A stretch of 64,000 nucleotides of DNA. Origin: Tomocerus qinae (Eukaryota > Arthropoda > Collembola > Entomobryomorpha > Tomoceridae). The stretch is from positions 15,780,513-15,844,512 of the forward strand of contig CM034547.1 in NCBI GenBank assembly GCA_020055645.1, given 5' to 3'. The position numbers were made by a program, and so were the translations under genes. How positions within the stretch are numbered: position 1 is the first letter of the stretch; every line of letters begins with the position of its first letter. Positions 1-13,300 of this stretch are shown piece after piece. The notes beneath the pieces are model-generated. The model was given only the letters and a program-made list of their open reading frames with translations, was not told where the DNA came from and ran no database searches.

Positions 1-856
1 TACTACATTTTTATTAATCAGTTACTCTTCATTTCTACTTAGGAAGGACTATAGGACCTTTTTAATCTCTGATTACAGGGTTATTACAAAATTCACATCG
101 TAGATTATTACTTGAATATAAATAATATTATACGAATATTGAAAAAAATATTTCTGCTAAGAGAGCCTAATTCTAATTGACAAAAATTGGCTATAATAGC
201 AGGAACCTTGATACGGAATGGCAGATAAATTGGAGCTTAGATAGAAACAACTGGCCACCATTGGGGGGTTGAGGGTTGACTATCAAAATACGTTTCAAAA
301 TTCGTGACGTAATAATTACGTCACGAGTTTGGTTTCCGAGTCAATTATTGACTCGGAAACCACTTTTCGTTTACCATAGAGATCTGCCACGGCCACCTAT
401 GGTGGCCTTGCAGAATAATTTTTTAAAACGTATACTATAACAAATTATTCTGTGGTTGAATAACTGCCGTTTTGCAGGTTGACAACTTACTAGTACTTGC
501 TGAGCGGAAACAGACTGAGAAGAACTAACTATTTCATTTTTACACAACAGTGAAGTTAAGTCAAGATTACAAGTATCTGTATTAAGTAGAAGTACATAGA
601 AATAAAGGTAATTGTAAGTCATGGAAAAAGACAAATCTATACTAGGAATAAACTATGTGCTCGTAAATGAGGGAGAAGATTGTCAACGTCATCCTCTGCG
701 TATTATTCTGGTACATTGAATTGAGTTGCACATTGTTTAATAAAATTATGTATTCGATTTGTAGTTTATTTGAACATTGGAAACAAATGCATACTTTCAA
801 ATTCCACAATATACTGTTTCAAAAGTACAAAAAGGATTTATATTTTTCATTAACAG
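1..856. other. 5' flank of the F-box gene, non-coding
   Basis: No supported coding exon was found here. The stretch contains the palindromic block at 249-411, described separately. The first exon of the F-box gene, which should supply the initiator Met and the start of the F-box, must lie here or upstream of the window. An acceptor (pyrimidine-poor, ending aacag) sits at 851-856. No sequence in 420-840 clearly encodes the expected F-box start. Confidence 0.5.
249..411. mobile_element. Palindromic MITE-like block
   Basis: Three palindromes lie close together: 303-325 (11-bp arms cgtgacgtaat, 1-nt spacer), 331-361 (15-bp arms ggtttccgagtcaat, 1-nt spacer) and 391-407 (arms ggccacc, 3-nt spacer). 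The start of the block (tggccaccatt near 250) is matched in reverse complement by aaggccaccata near 411, so the whole may be one small inverted-repeat element of about 160 bp. No target-site duplication is evident and no transposase is encoded. It could instead be a cluster of cruciform-forming sites unrelated to transposition. Confidence 0.4.
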
Positions 857-2126
857 ATCGTTGAAAACATTTTCAAATTTTTGAGGTTGGACGACCTCAA
901 AAATGCGCGTGCAGTCTGTAACCAATGGAATGACATTTCATCAACTTTTATTCAGGAGAAAGCTGTAGTCATGTTAGACACAAAAAATAAACAAGAATGC
1001 CTTCATCATTTTCGAAATGTGCAGCCTGGGCACATAATTTTCAAAAATTACCAGCTAACGAAATGGGTCATTGGTGACAATTACCCACATGTACGAGAAT
1101 TTTGGGAAAAATTCGGTGCCACCATGAACAGTGCCGAAATATGCTTAACAGTATTTCTGGGGGCTGACATTTTCAGAAATATCCTTTTCTACTGGACTCC
1201 ACAGCTTAGAAGCCTCCAAATACAAGGCTGTTGTTTCTTCGATCCCCATGATAAAGAGATGCGTAATGTTTTGGAAAAAGCTACCGAGACAAAAGTTGAT
1301 ATTCCAGTCAATAGAAATATGATCTTATTTGAGTTCTTTGGTTGGGATATTCATATTCGGCCACCGCTGACTTGGGACGAGATTTTTATCGGTTTCCCAT
1401 TATTAAAGGTGTTTATATAATTCAACATATTATTTTTTCCCTAATTTATTCTCAAATGAAATTTTTGAAAGTTTGAAATCGTCTTCCTTTTAGCAAATGA
1501 GATTGTACAACTTAACAACTACCGTAACGACAGAGGTGTTAGAAGCAATTGCCAAAAGAATTCAAAGTGTACCTGGCAGCCTAATTGTTGAAAACTTGAA
1601 TATTCATAATGGGTAATAATCTTAGTGTTTGAGAAAAATTAATTAAAGAATACAATCTTGTTATCAATATCGTGGTTTTGTCTATGGTTTCGTATTGATT
1701 TGGTATTAATTGTATTTATAATGTTATTAATTCTGACAAAGTAGTTTAAATTTTAAAAATATTGACTTTCTTCCTAGTAGACATTTATGGCCTGGCCTCC
1801 GTAAAATTGTGCTTACGTTGAAATTGTTTGCGTTTTGGTTTTAGTGATTTCGAGCTCCAATCAATTGCGACTGAATGTCTTAAATGGCTCACAAAATTGG
1901 CTAATATTACTAGTACCAAGGATGTACTCATGGACATGGAAGCTAGTGATTCCATATTTCACGACGACACGGTGGTCTACTCACGGAAATATTTATCAAC
2001 CTCAACCTGTATGGGGAGTTACAACCTATGCCTGAAAAGATTGCAAACACATACTGGTCCTTTCGCAGTGCAAATGAAGATATCCCATTAAAAAACGTCT
2101 TAACTAAACTAGGTAACCATTTTTAA
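857..2126 (+). CDS. F-box protein (LRR-like C-terminal part), 5'-incomplete and frameshifted near the 3' end
   Basis: Exons read: 857-1408, 1494-1612 and 1845 onward, all with GT-AG borders and compatible phases. The first visible exon opens with the body of an F-box (IVENIFKFLRLDDL, then ARAVCNQWNDIS), the motif that binds Skp1 in SCF ubiquitin ligases. The remainder, with hydrophobic segments such as PQLRSLQIQGC, resembles the divergent LRR-like substrate arm of arthropod F-box families. The exon carrying the Met and the F-box start is not recognised. In the last exon the frame giving DFELQSIATECLKWL runs to a stop at 2089-2091, but a more protein-like sequence (INLNLYGELQPMPEKIANTY, and on to a stop at 2124-2126) lies in another frame. 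The switch would fall around 1965-1995. This suggests a single-base indel: a decaying copy, an allele or an assembly error. The substrate is unknown. Confidence 0.6.
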
Positions 2127-5100
2127 GGCCCAGTGACAGACATGATCATTTTGGTGTGGGTAAGTATGTCAAATAAAGTATGATATAATTTATCTGTATG
2201 CAACACTATCTAGCGAGATCAGTGAAAATGTATGTACCAGTGTTAACAAAAATAAATTACCCTAGTTTAACGAGGTTAACCTAAATAGACTCAAACTCAT
2301 GGTAGCTTGAATTCAATACCTATATGCAGATAGTATTCAGTACCTCTTCTTTCTCGGAAAGGCTCTTTAATCAAAAAGCCTAAAATGTCAGTGACATTTA
2401 GAATAAATTCGTTTTCGTAACACACGATGACTATTGGAGCTGGCAAGTTAGGTAGAAAACTGAAAGAAATGAATACTTGATGCCCTTGTTATGTATCTTC
2501 AACCTTAAATTCATAGAAACACGCTACTTGAATAGAAAATGTAGTATTACTGGAGTAAAACTACCATAGAATACACATACACGTACGACTTTAGCTCACT
2601 ACTTCTTTCATCTCATTTCCTTTCATAGCCACATCCTATCTATCTGTAGTAAAATAAATACTGGGCTTTCTGCAAATACATTTGTGTAAATGAACTTCTG
2701 TTTATACAATCATTACACAGCAGAGAGAGCAGGTGCAAACCCTTGAAGCTTTATTCCTTCCTACAAGTATGTATGATGTCATTTAACAAGAAAAGCAGAC
2801 ATCTTGCATCTACAGACTTAACCAGTCGTTTTTAAATACAAAATCTATGATGAGTCTATGAAAGCTGCGTATCTATGATTAATTTTGCTTACATACTTAT
2901 CCTTAGTGTACTTATCAGCGTTAGAATTAACTAGTACTATACAAGCAGCATCAGAATTTTCTCTACTTTCCCTTCATCATTTTAAATTAATAGCTTCCAT
3001 AAATGATTTACACATCCATTTGAGCAGTGCAGTTTTGTCCGAATAACAAGGACTATAATAATACTACTGACTAATACTATCTACTATCAATCTATAGTTT
3101 CAGTGCCATCCCTTCAGTAATTAATAATAAATGATATCTCTTTTCTTTATCCAATTTTAATTTAGATCAACTCTTCAAGTAACGTGCAAAGACTATGATG
3201 CAATGTAATTCGTTCTATCGAAAGAGCCTATAATATTTACTCCGATACGACATTTTGTAGCTCTAGCTATGAATAAAATCCATTATAAAACTAACATACA
3301 GGTTACGCGTAGATCTCATTCCAATTTCTTCTTGAAATACCAGTTGAGATTTTCTATCTGCTAGTACTATTTCACTAGCATTAAAAAGTTAGATACACAT
3401 GACTCATATAATAGATTGTATAGCATTTATAACATGTATTGCCATGATCTAATATACATAAGCAGATATTTAATTTAAGCAGATAAGATGACAGATACAG
3501 ATTGCGTCAGCCAAGCAGCGTTTTGCAAACTAGTAGTTAGGAACACAAGCAGATTTACGAGTTATAAAAAAGAAAATGGCTTACCTTGGTTTTTCATCTT
3601 GACTTAGTGGAGGTCATGTCACAAGACTCAAAGTAATATTCACGATCGCAGTCTTTGATGACTAGTTGAGGTAAGTATATTAAGTGCTACCAATTATGTT
3701 TTTGTAATTCCAGTTATATTCTTTGTGGGGTTTGGTTATTTTATACTTACTATTTACGTACCGGATCAAGTTAATGGAATGTCACTCGAAATTCATCGTG
3801 ATCGATTAGTCACAAGGTGCCTCCTTTTAATTGATGTTACTATTGAACTTAATGACTGCTTTTTACGTTACAGATACGCTTTACATCTTATTATGTCATA
3901 GTTAATGTACATATTCATGCATTTTCAATGTATTCCGTATGTGTATTGCCCCATTACTTACACTAACCATAAATGGCTTACTATATAAAATACAATGAGA
4001 TAGGCCTTTGCCAATGGATACAATAAACACACAGTGGGTTTAGTTTCTTAGAGGGAGGGGGTAATTCGGTATTTGGCTGAAAATGCAATGAATCTCTGAG
4101 CTGTCGATTGCAAACAAAGGCAATAATGCTATATATACCTTGACGGTAAGAAATAGAGAATCCAATTTTAGTACATCAGAGTGCAAAGACGATTTAAATT
4201 GCTTTTCAAAAATGGCTTCCCAGAAACATCTGAATTTGAATGGCTTTATTTTTATAGTAGGATGTCAATAATACGAGGAACAATGTAACATTCACTCACA
4301 GCTCTACTATACTTATTTCCTTGTCTTACGTTCTATTGGAATTGTTTAGACTTTAGACAACTATTTACATTTATGTTTATAATTTACTATTTATGTGTGG
4401 AAACATGTAATTAGTACTTAATATATATTACAAGTATTATACACTATGGTATATTTAACACGACAAGATTTGCATTCATAAGCATGAACCCTTAAAAGTT
4501 AATCCGAGTATCACACAATTTTTCAATGGTTGTACTTAAAGACAAGTTATTATTTAGTCTGGTTTCGTTGGAGAAGATTTGATTTCTTACAAATCTCACG
4601 GCTTATCTCAGGGTTTATTTAACTTGGTTACGGATCAAGTCTTTCTTGACATAACTTATAGGAATCCTTTTCTTGTGTGTCTTGTCGATTTATTATATAA
4701 ATCTCACAGCTACAGGTTTCCTTTCTACAATTTTTTGCAATGAGCACATTCCCGGTACTCAGTTCTGGTATTACACTTTTTTAAGCTTTTCATAAAAGAT
4801 GAACTAAAGCATATGGGTTACAAATGTTCACACTGTATGCTTTTTACTACAATCTTAAAAAACTGCAGCTATTCACTTTCACTGCATCTATTTCTAATTG
4901 GAAAATGAAAAAAGAAAACAGCCGGTTTTCCCTGCAACAGTTATCTTATAAGTCGGCATAAGAAAATGAAGGAGTTTTCTTTGTTTACTCACACCGACAC
5001 AAAGAAACCGTGATAAACTTTTTGAGTGTCTAAAAGATGCGAGTAGAAAGCCTTTGTTAATAAATTTTCATTTCCGTCGTCGCTTTTCAACTGATTAGTA

Positions 5101-8100
5101 AAGAAAACGGAGTATAATCGTCTAAGAAGAGAGAGTGAGTAAGTAAGGATAAGGAGTGCAAATAAAGTTGCACTGGTACTTTACCACCGAACCGAAAACC
5201 GAAGTATGCACAACTCACTTCATCTGTAGCTGACTATGACAACGTTCAGTTCAAAGATCCAGGCAGACTCTGCCATCGGATTCACTCGGACCATTTCGGT
5301 TTCCTCTTGCTCTCAGCTTGACGTCGATAATGATTCGATTCGACAAGTTTACTACACCTCAATTCAATTCTATGCTTTCCGCAAGCTATAAACTAAACCC
5401 AGCTCGATTTACTTATACGAACTACTTAACTATACTTCTGAAATTCCTTAAAGACACGAATGTAGACCAACTATAAAATGAATGATCCGTCTTTCTCCAC
5501 ATGCAAGGAAGGATACTATTTCTGCCAAGACAGAGATAAGTAACTACATTATCGGTTTATATCTACCTTTAATAATATGAAGTGAATTTAGTGGTTTCTG
5601 TGAAAGTACTTATCTTTCCAAACACCAATAAGAAAGGAGAGAATCTAATACATTTGTTATTATTGTCAAATCTTTTCTAACCTCTCTATTTACACTGTCT
5701 AAACTATTGTTATGAAAACTGAGCTTTATACTGATTTTCTAGAAGAGTTTTGCACAAGAGACCTCTATCTAAACACCCACCGCATCTGGACTATTAATCT
5801 TTAATTTTAGTTGACTCGAATCATTTATTTGGATTCAGACAAGGAAATTAAATCCTCTTGCGTCTGTCAATGACAAGATTAGAACAGAATTATTGTGCAA
5901 CAAACTTCAGAACTACATACGTGACACTGACACAACTTGACTTGCACTACTGCTTGTGACACTGTTCTACATATCAGCCACAGAAGAGCTACCAGTCGTA
6001 TCCACGTCTATTCACATAATATGTATTTTACTATGCAAAATGGCACAGGTCACACCTGCTGTGCCTATGAAAGACATAAAGGAAGTGATGCAGAAATATT
6101 CTGTACTTAAAATATAGTCGTTTCTATTTTTATATCCTAACCCGCAGGTTTACATTGCGCTTTGTGCAGTTTCAATCCAAAATCTTTTTCTTTCTAGGAC
6201 TATTTTCTTGCAAGATTATCGTCTACTACCAATTTTCAATTTTCTCTCGAATTTACTAATACTACTAAACTAGATTCTTGGATATTCTGAATAAATTATA
6301 TTATATAAGGATCAAACGCAGAAATTTCTGTAACATACCGGAAATAATAAAATAATGAAATTAACTTTGTACAGTAGTGGGCGTTAGTATATCGAAAATA
6401 CAAGTTGGGAAAGACAATACAATTATAGTACTGTATGTAAATGTTATCGCAAAACGTTGTCCATTATAAAACCTTTATCATGAACTCTGGCTACAAAATA
6501 TAGATCATAGTGTAATATAATACGCTCAAATTGACAAGTCCCCTAACATTAAAAGGTAGAACATTCATTGATGGTTGGAAAGCGGAGTTCTTTGATAAAA
6601 CAAAATGCAATTCTGCTTACTTACAACAGAACCTTTGATTTTGAAGCATGTCGTTTTGTTGATGATTGTCCTTTTAAAGTAGCGATCTCGTAACACAATT
6701 GAATGAGTCTGAAACATTATCCCTTGCCTATTTACCTACGATGTGTAGCGATACAAAGCTCAAATAGTTCATCGTCACTCTAGCAGAAATGAATTATTTG
6801 TCACCCGCAATCGCTAATGACTCGACAAAGGAGCCTTGGATGTTTTGCTTTAGAAAGCCTTTGAATTTTGATGCTAGAACAAATACAAAGGCATGACATT
6901 TAATTAGAAAGTTGAGCTGTCAATGGTACAGCTTTGATGCATTGAAAAAGCTAATTACTGACAATAACTTCTACCTACTCCATATTGCAACGCTACCTTA
7001 TTTAGTACAATAATAGTACATAGATCTACAGTTGTAGTTCCATTCGTCATACCTAATTGTTTTCATTTAATTTCTGTGCGCGTGTAGAGCATACAAAGTA
7101 TAAATGGAGTGTAAATCTAATATGTAAACTTACTACAATAAGGAATACCTGAGAATGCCATGCATGCTGATGGAATAGACTGTAATATACCTATCACGCG
7201 GCTGAGGTATATTATACAAAGGTAATAATGCTAATAAATAAAGCATTATTTACCTTAGTATGTCATCTCTAAATGCATTGTGCATCTACTTGCCTAATTG
7301 TCGTCAATAAAAGATAGTGTTTAATATCCGCATGTCTAAAGCGTCCATGCTTTTATGTGATGTCCTCGAAGAATCTAGACAAACTGCAAAAAGTGATAAT
7401 AAAATAAAAATGTATGTGCAGGGCATGTGTAGGTACCTAAAAGGCAGAATGCTATCGTCATCTGCTTAGGTAGTGTTCGCACACTCTGCAAAAAAGTGTA
7501 AACACGATAATATTTTGATTCTGTATACCTGCAACTATCATTTGGTGACGAGAGACGACAACAGTGCACATTTTTTCTTCCGTCCCATTCAGCCTTCAAT
7601 TTACCACGCACTCAATCAAGCTGACAAAAAGTCAAGTCTCTAGAGTCGTTGAGTCTGCTGCCAACAACAGCCACACAGTAGAAGAAATAAAAATAAAATA
7701 CAGCCCATCGAAACATCTTATGAGCAATAAATGCAATAAAAGCAAGCATTATACAAGCACATTATTATCACCTTGCACAGTTTGAAATAAATTGTGTCCA
7801 TTATAGTGACCATACACTTTATTTGCATGCCTATAATAACCTCAACCGCAATTTGAAGAAGTAGAACCAGCCTGAGTGGAGACAGATAGACAAGTAGTAG
7901 AGTCATATAGAACGTAAAGCATCATTATCATTTATACGACAATAAAGAGATAAGTAGATAGATATGTAGACTAAATACGAACAAGATACTTATGTACTAA
8001 ATGTTAATGAGAGGGTCGTTTAATCCATTGACAATGTGTTGACTTCACTCTAAATTGCTTCGTTTATTGTCATAAAACAAGTACAACATCAATTCAGTCA

Positions 8101-10328
8101 ATTCATTAACATATTGTTAAATGTAATAGTAGAACAACTAATGTCAATAGAGAATTGCATTCTTATACGGATTTGCACATCTGTCTCTGTCGGCGTTGCA
8201 ACTTTCAAGGTATCCCTAACATCTTTTCATTCATTTAAAAGCTGAGCACCTAACTAATGTCATAGTTATGCTAATTTACTTAGAACTTGAGAACTGACTT
8301 TGTATATCACGAGTGGACATAGATAAGTACATACCTGCCAGTCACAAAAAAAAGCTTATACGTAGTTAGTATCTAGTTTTTATACCCTTTTGCCTTGATA
8401 TCTCATCATTACAATAAACCATCACGTAGGTCCACTTAAATCCTTATTTTAAATCAGTATAACATTGTGTTCTCACGTATGCTTTATCCTACCTAGCACA
8501 ATGTAAAACTTGTGAAGATCATGCATCTCAACGACAGCTTTGCGAAGGACAGAATAAGTTACCATTGTCGATTTACCAAGTTAAATGTAAATCCACTAAA
8601 TTACATATTCCAAATTCGAATGAAATAATTAGGCCTATTTGTATAATTTTAACTAGACAGTTGTCTAGATATAGGCAGTCCAAATCTAAAGTTAAATCAA
8701 AATCCAAAGAATAAATTACATTTTGGTTACTTTGTTGCAGCTAGTTTCGTTTGTATAGATCTAGGAAATATTCATGGTAAAATGAATGATGAAACTACAA
8801 AAGTAGCATAAAATTTGAAAATTGCACACACGCATAGAGATTCGCTAATTCTATTATTGGACAGGATTATATCATTCAGAGAAAATAGAAATCGGTCGAA
8901 TGGAAATAAATAACTGAATAAATTCAGTTTGAGTAGAGAATTCTTGAACCGAGTCCAATCGGTTCATCTATTCTTTGGTTTTCTTTCTTGGTATCTGCGC
9001 AGCACGATAGCGAATTAGAATGTATTCAATGGATCTCGAAGAAGCAATCATAGAACGTCATATATAAATTGCAGACCTTAATTTATGGGACAGGTTATCT
9101 TGCTAGTCTGAATCTAATCGTAAGTGTAACCACGGCTAGTGCTAGGATACTTCTCTGATTCTTTGAGATACTGTACAAAGTATTTCTATGACAGGATCTG
9201 ATGTACAGAACGATAGAAGCTTCCGTCATCTCGCAACTCAAGATCAGTTTCATTCAATTCCTTTCATCATCTCCTATCAACAGTTCGGCTCAACAAAACT
9301 ATTTATGATGTTAATATAGGTCTATATTCTCTATTGCATTTCGTTTGGCATACTATTGTGACCATAGGAGATTTGGAATTTATTGTAGTCATCCACAAGT
9401 ACATAAGTCCCTTCTCTCATCCCATTTTTATATTCCGTGATATAAATGCAATATCCAACAGACTACTGCATTCGTTTGGATTTTCTTTCCTTCCCCCGAT
9501 GCACGTACTATATCTCAACTGACAAGAATCGGGAAACTTATAGCGCCAATGCGTGTAAACAGAATGCTACAGTTACACTTCTAATGCATGTGGACGAGAG
9601 CTGGCAAATATCTGCACAAGAAAAGAAGTCAATTCGATCTTATTTATCTGTGCAGTGAAAACGGATGGAAGTGAAGGCGAATTTGTGAGAATACGGGATG
9701 CACGATTGGGTAGTGGCATACACAGAATCGAGATTCAATCGGAAACAGACGAATGCTAAATTGAGTTTCCTTTTCCTTCCTTTCTTCCATTCCTGTTTGA
9801 CGTAGCCACATTCAAGAGCCACCAGAATTATCTTGCACGTCCTTTGATACATAATGTCCTCTAATATGTCATCTTATGTATGTTTTATGATATGCTAAAC
9901 CTGTACTATATCTCCTTTCATTTCAAACATTTTCAACTACCAATGAACTCCATAATTTATTGCTATACCCAGAAAATGAATTACTTGCCCATAGAAAATG
10001 TTAAACAAACATGGACAGTAATAATAGATAGAAGCGATTGAACAAAAGTATTTGAATGGAGATGGAATAGAGAATGGAAATTAATTTTGTACTTTATATT
10101 CATTTTTTCCAATATAAATGCTGCTTATTATCTACAATGTAACTTATACGAAAATTAAAACATATTCCAGTTAGGTTAGACGACGACATTGACATCAAAA
10201 GATCAATTTTTACAAAATTCCAATTCACCAAAAATTACATGAAAAGAATATGAAAGAATAAAGAATATATGAATAGTCGGCTGACTATCTCACTCATCTA
10301 CAATCATTATTTTTTTCATAACTTACAT

Positions 10329-10385
10329 GTGAAGGGCAGGATTCGAACCTAATTTATTCAGCCCCAAATAGCCCAGTTATTTAAT
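10329..10385 (-). other. tRNA-like relic (B-box match)
   Basis: On the minus strand, 10339-10349 reads ggttcgaatcc, an exact match to the Pol III B-box/T-loop consensus. About 15-25 nt upstream is a loose A-box-like string (tgggctatttgg, 10364-10375). The space between is too short for an anticodon arm, and the T-stem pairs poorly (ttagg against cctgc). This is therefore not a functional tRNA; a tRNA pseudogene or a tRNA-derived SINE fragment is the best guess. Confidence 0.25.
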
Positions 10386-13300
10386 GATTGTTATAAATAA
10401 AATAGCAAAGAAAGTCTTACACCATCTAGATAAGGTCAAACTTGTGGTCAATAGTAAATTAATCAAGCTTTTCTACTTCAACATATTCAACCTTCAAGAT
10501 AGAATGTACAAGAAACCTATCACAATAATAGAATCAGTTTTATACACTTTTGAATGTCAAGGTGAGAGCAATTTGATTCAATAGTTTATGATACCCTATA
10601 TTAGCCATGCCGAGACATTTTCTGTTGTAGCTCATCATAATCTACATATTAAATATCTTAAAAATGTGCCTGGCCGATCAATACGGCCAAACGTTAATAA
10701 TTTTAAAGACACAATCTATTGTCTCTTAATTGGACTTCAGTCATAAGATGTTGATTAGTACATAGTGGTAAATAAAAGCAGCTCCCCATACACATGCACT
10801 TAACTGAGAAGTGGTTGTAGGTTTTGGTGAAAGAACGCCAACAACACCTATTTTCAAAAGTGAAAGCTGCTTGCTGCTTTCTCCGAGCGGAAGACGATAC
10901 TTTTGTTTTAGTTTGGCAATGTCACATTATATGGCGGTAGCGTGTTCGGTTGGAAATCTAGCTCAAACTTCGTAGGAAGTAGGAGTAGCTCATGTAATCT
11001 TATTTTCAGCTCTCTCTCTGCATCTCAGGTCAACCAGCACAAATATTTATGCATTATAGTACATGCTTTGAATTTGAAGGAAAACTCCTGGGTTCTGCAG
11101 CATAACAAAATGCCGTCAAGCCGTCATGTGCGTAATCAAAAGTTTTTAAATCTATATAAACTCACAACAATTTATATAATTGTATTTACTGTATATACTA
11201 TATATGACTCAAAGTCGTCAACAGACGTAGGAAGAAAACTCCACCAACTACAATTAGGCACAATCAGCACAGCAGATGATCCTTCAGACTGGGAAAGTAA
11301 ATTTTAACGAGTTCATTATCCAGTATAAGTTATACAAGCACTCATCTTCTTCTACTACTTCAAATGCGTAATTACATACTATTAAATTCACTCATTGTTA
11401 CATCCTGATAGTATATCATATCTATATAATTCATATACATTTGAAGGTACGTTATAAAACTTATGTCGTAGTTCCTATAACGTAATGGCTAAAAAAATCC
11501 AAAAACTTCTCTTATATAATCCTATCAAGAAAATACTAAACTTAAGTAGCACAAGATACCAATTTGCAGTTGACGTCTCTATTTTTTTCAGCAGTTGTAC
11601 CTGACAGCAAACAATCTGACCACTTTTGTATAATAATATTATCCATAGCCCATAGATAAAATAATACCACCGTAATCACTTCAATGCTAATGAAGTAAAG
11701 TCTATTTCCAGGTAGTTACAAGCAATGAATCATAAATACATGTTCTTCTAGCAAAGTGAATTTTGGTTTCGAGATCTAAGCTGATTTTAATCATGATTTA
11801 TTTTACAATTGGCAATACCGCATAGTTTTTGATTCTGCGATAGTGGTATTATTAGCTAGGATGGGTGAAGTCGAAGAACATCATACAAAGAACGACCCTG
11901 TACTTTTTAGTCTAGCCACAGTCTGAATAACGAGAACTTCTTGAATGCTATGATATGCAAGTACTATCGCTATCTTTTCACTCACACTACACTTAAGTTG
12001 ACTTATTGCCTACATTTCTGTCAAATACAGATAGTTTGTGGTCTATTATGCAGCAAAGAAAAGTTTTCTGCTTTGGATTCTTTTATTTCTCTGGAAAAAT
12101 TGGCAAGCATGTGAAAAAGTTTTTTCATCTTCAATGTGCAAAACCCAAAGTGTCTCTCTCCAACATTGAACATCTCAATTAAATATCTCAATGTCGTTAG
12201 TAAACTCTTCCGCAATGTAATACCGCATAATAAAAATTTCAATCCAGAATTCTATTAAAAAGTAAGCTATACTTGAACACAGAAAAACTTATAACGATTT
12301 CATCACTTTCGATATGGGGATAGGTAAAGTCAAAATAATTTTAGTTTAACTATACAGTCTTGTTATGAGGTTGCAGTAAAAAATTAAAGCTTTCTCTTTA
12401 TCATTACTGTACCCGAGTTGGTAGAGTTTATGCGTAATATGCGTATGTAACTTAATCTAGATTGTATGTTTTAATGAATACCATAAATATAAAAGTGACA
12501 AAAAGTTTGGAATCTGTGCTAACATTACATTACAACAATAGTAATCATACGCATGTGTCTATTAAAATGGTAATGGTAAAGATGAATATTATTAAGCTAC
12601 TGTCTTTTAGAAAAGGTGGATAGTACTAGTCTTCGAAAATGTCCAAGCGTATGAACTTTGTTAAAAGATTAAGTGAAAGTAATTAAGTTATATGAGTTAA
12701 GTCAGCAAAAGTAGGTAATATAGTGAACCGTCTGAATTGCCTTACTTCGAGTTGAAGGTATCTATTAAACTGAATTATAGCTGAAGAGAAATTGGAAGAC
12801 TGAAAATCATTAAATCACATTTAAAGAGTCACAGGCTTCTCGGAAAGGTGGATTGTAAATGACGACGGTGGCGTTTAGGGTGGTTGAGAGAAGGAAAAGG
12901 ATCTAACCATCTAACCCCAATGAGTGCCATTGAAGTTTGTGGGAAGTTTTATGGTTGTGAGTTGGGATTTTAAGTAGGTGAATATGGCGGTGGGTGATTC
13001 CATGTAAGGAGACAAGACGGTAGACAAAGACAATAAAAAGTTCAGAGTCCTTAGCCTACCTTGAAAGTTGAGCTCATAGAGTAATCCAACTAACATGAAT
13101 AACGTAAAAGATTATTGGCATTTCCTATATGCACTCTGTCTGCTAATGACTGTACTACTCTACTCGACTGGCGAATCTAGATTTGCTATGCATGTCCTTC
13201 GTGTGTGCCTAACTCGAATTGAGGTTTTCCCTGTAAATAATTAGAGTTAAGAATCGTCAAATAACATGATGTAGAAAAGAAGTTGGAGGAAAGCGAAGTA

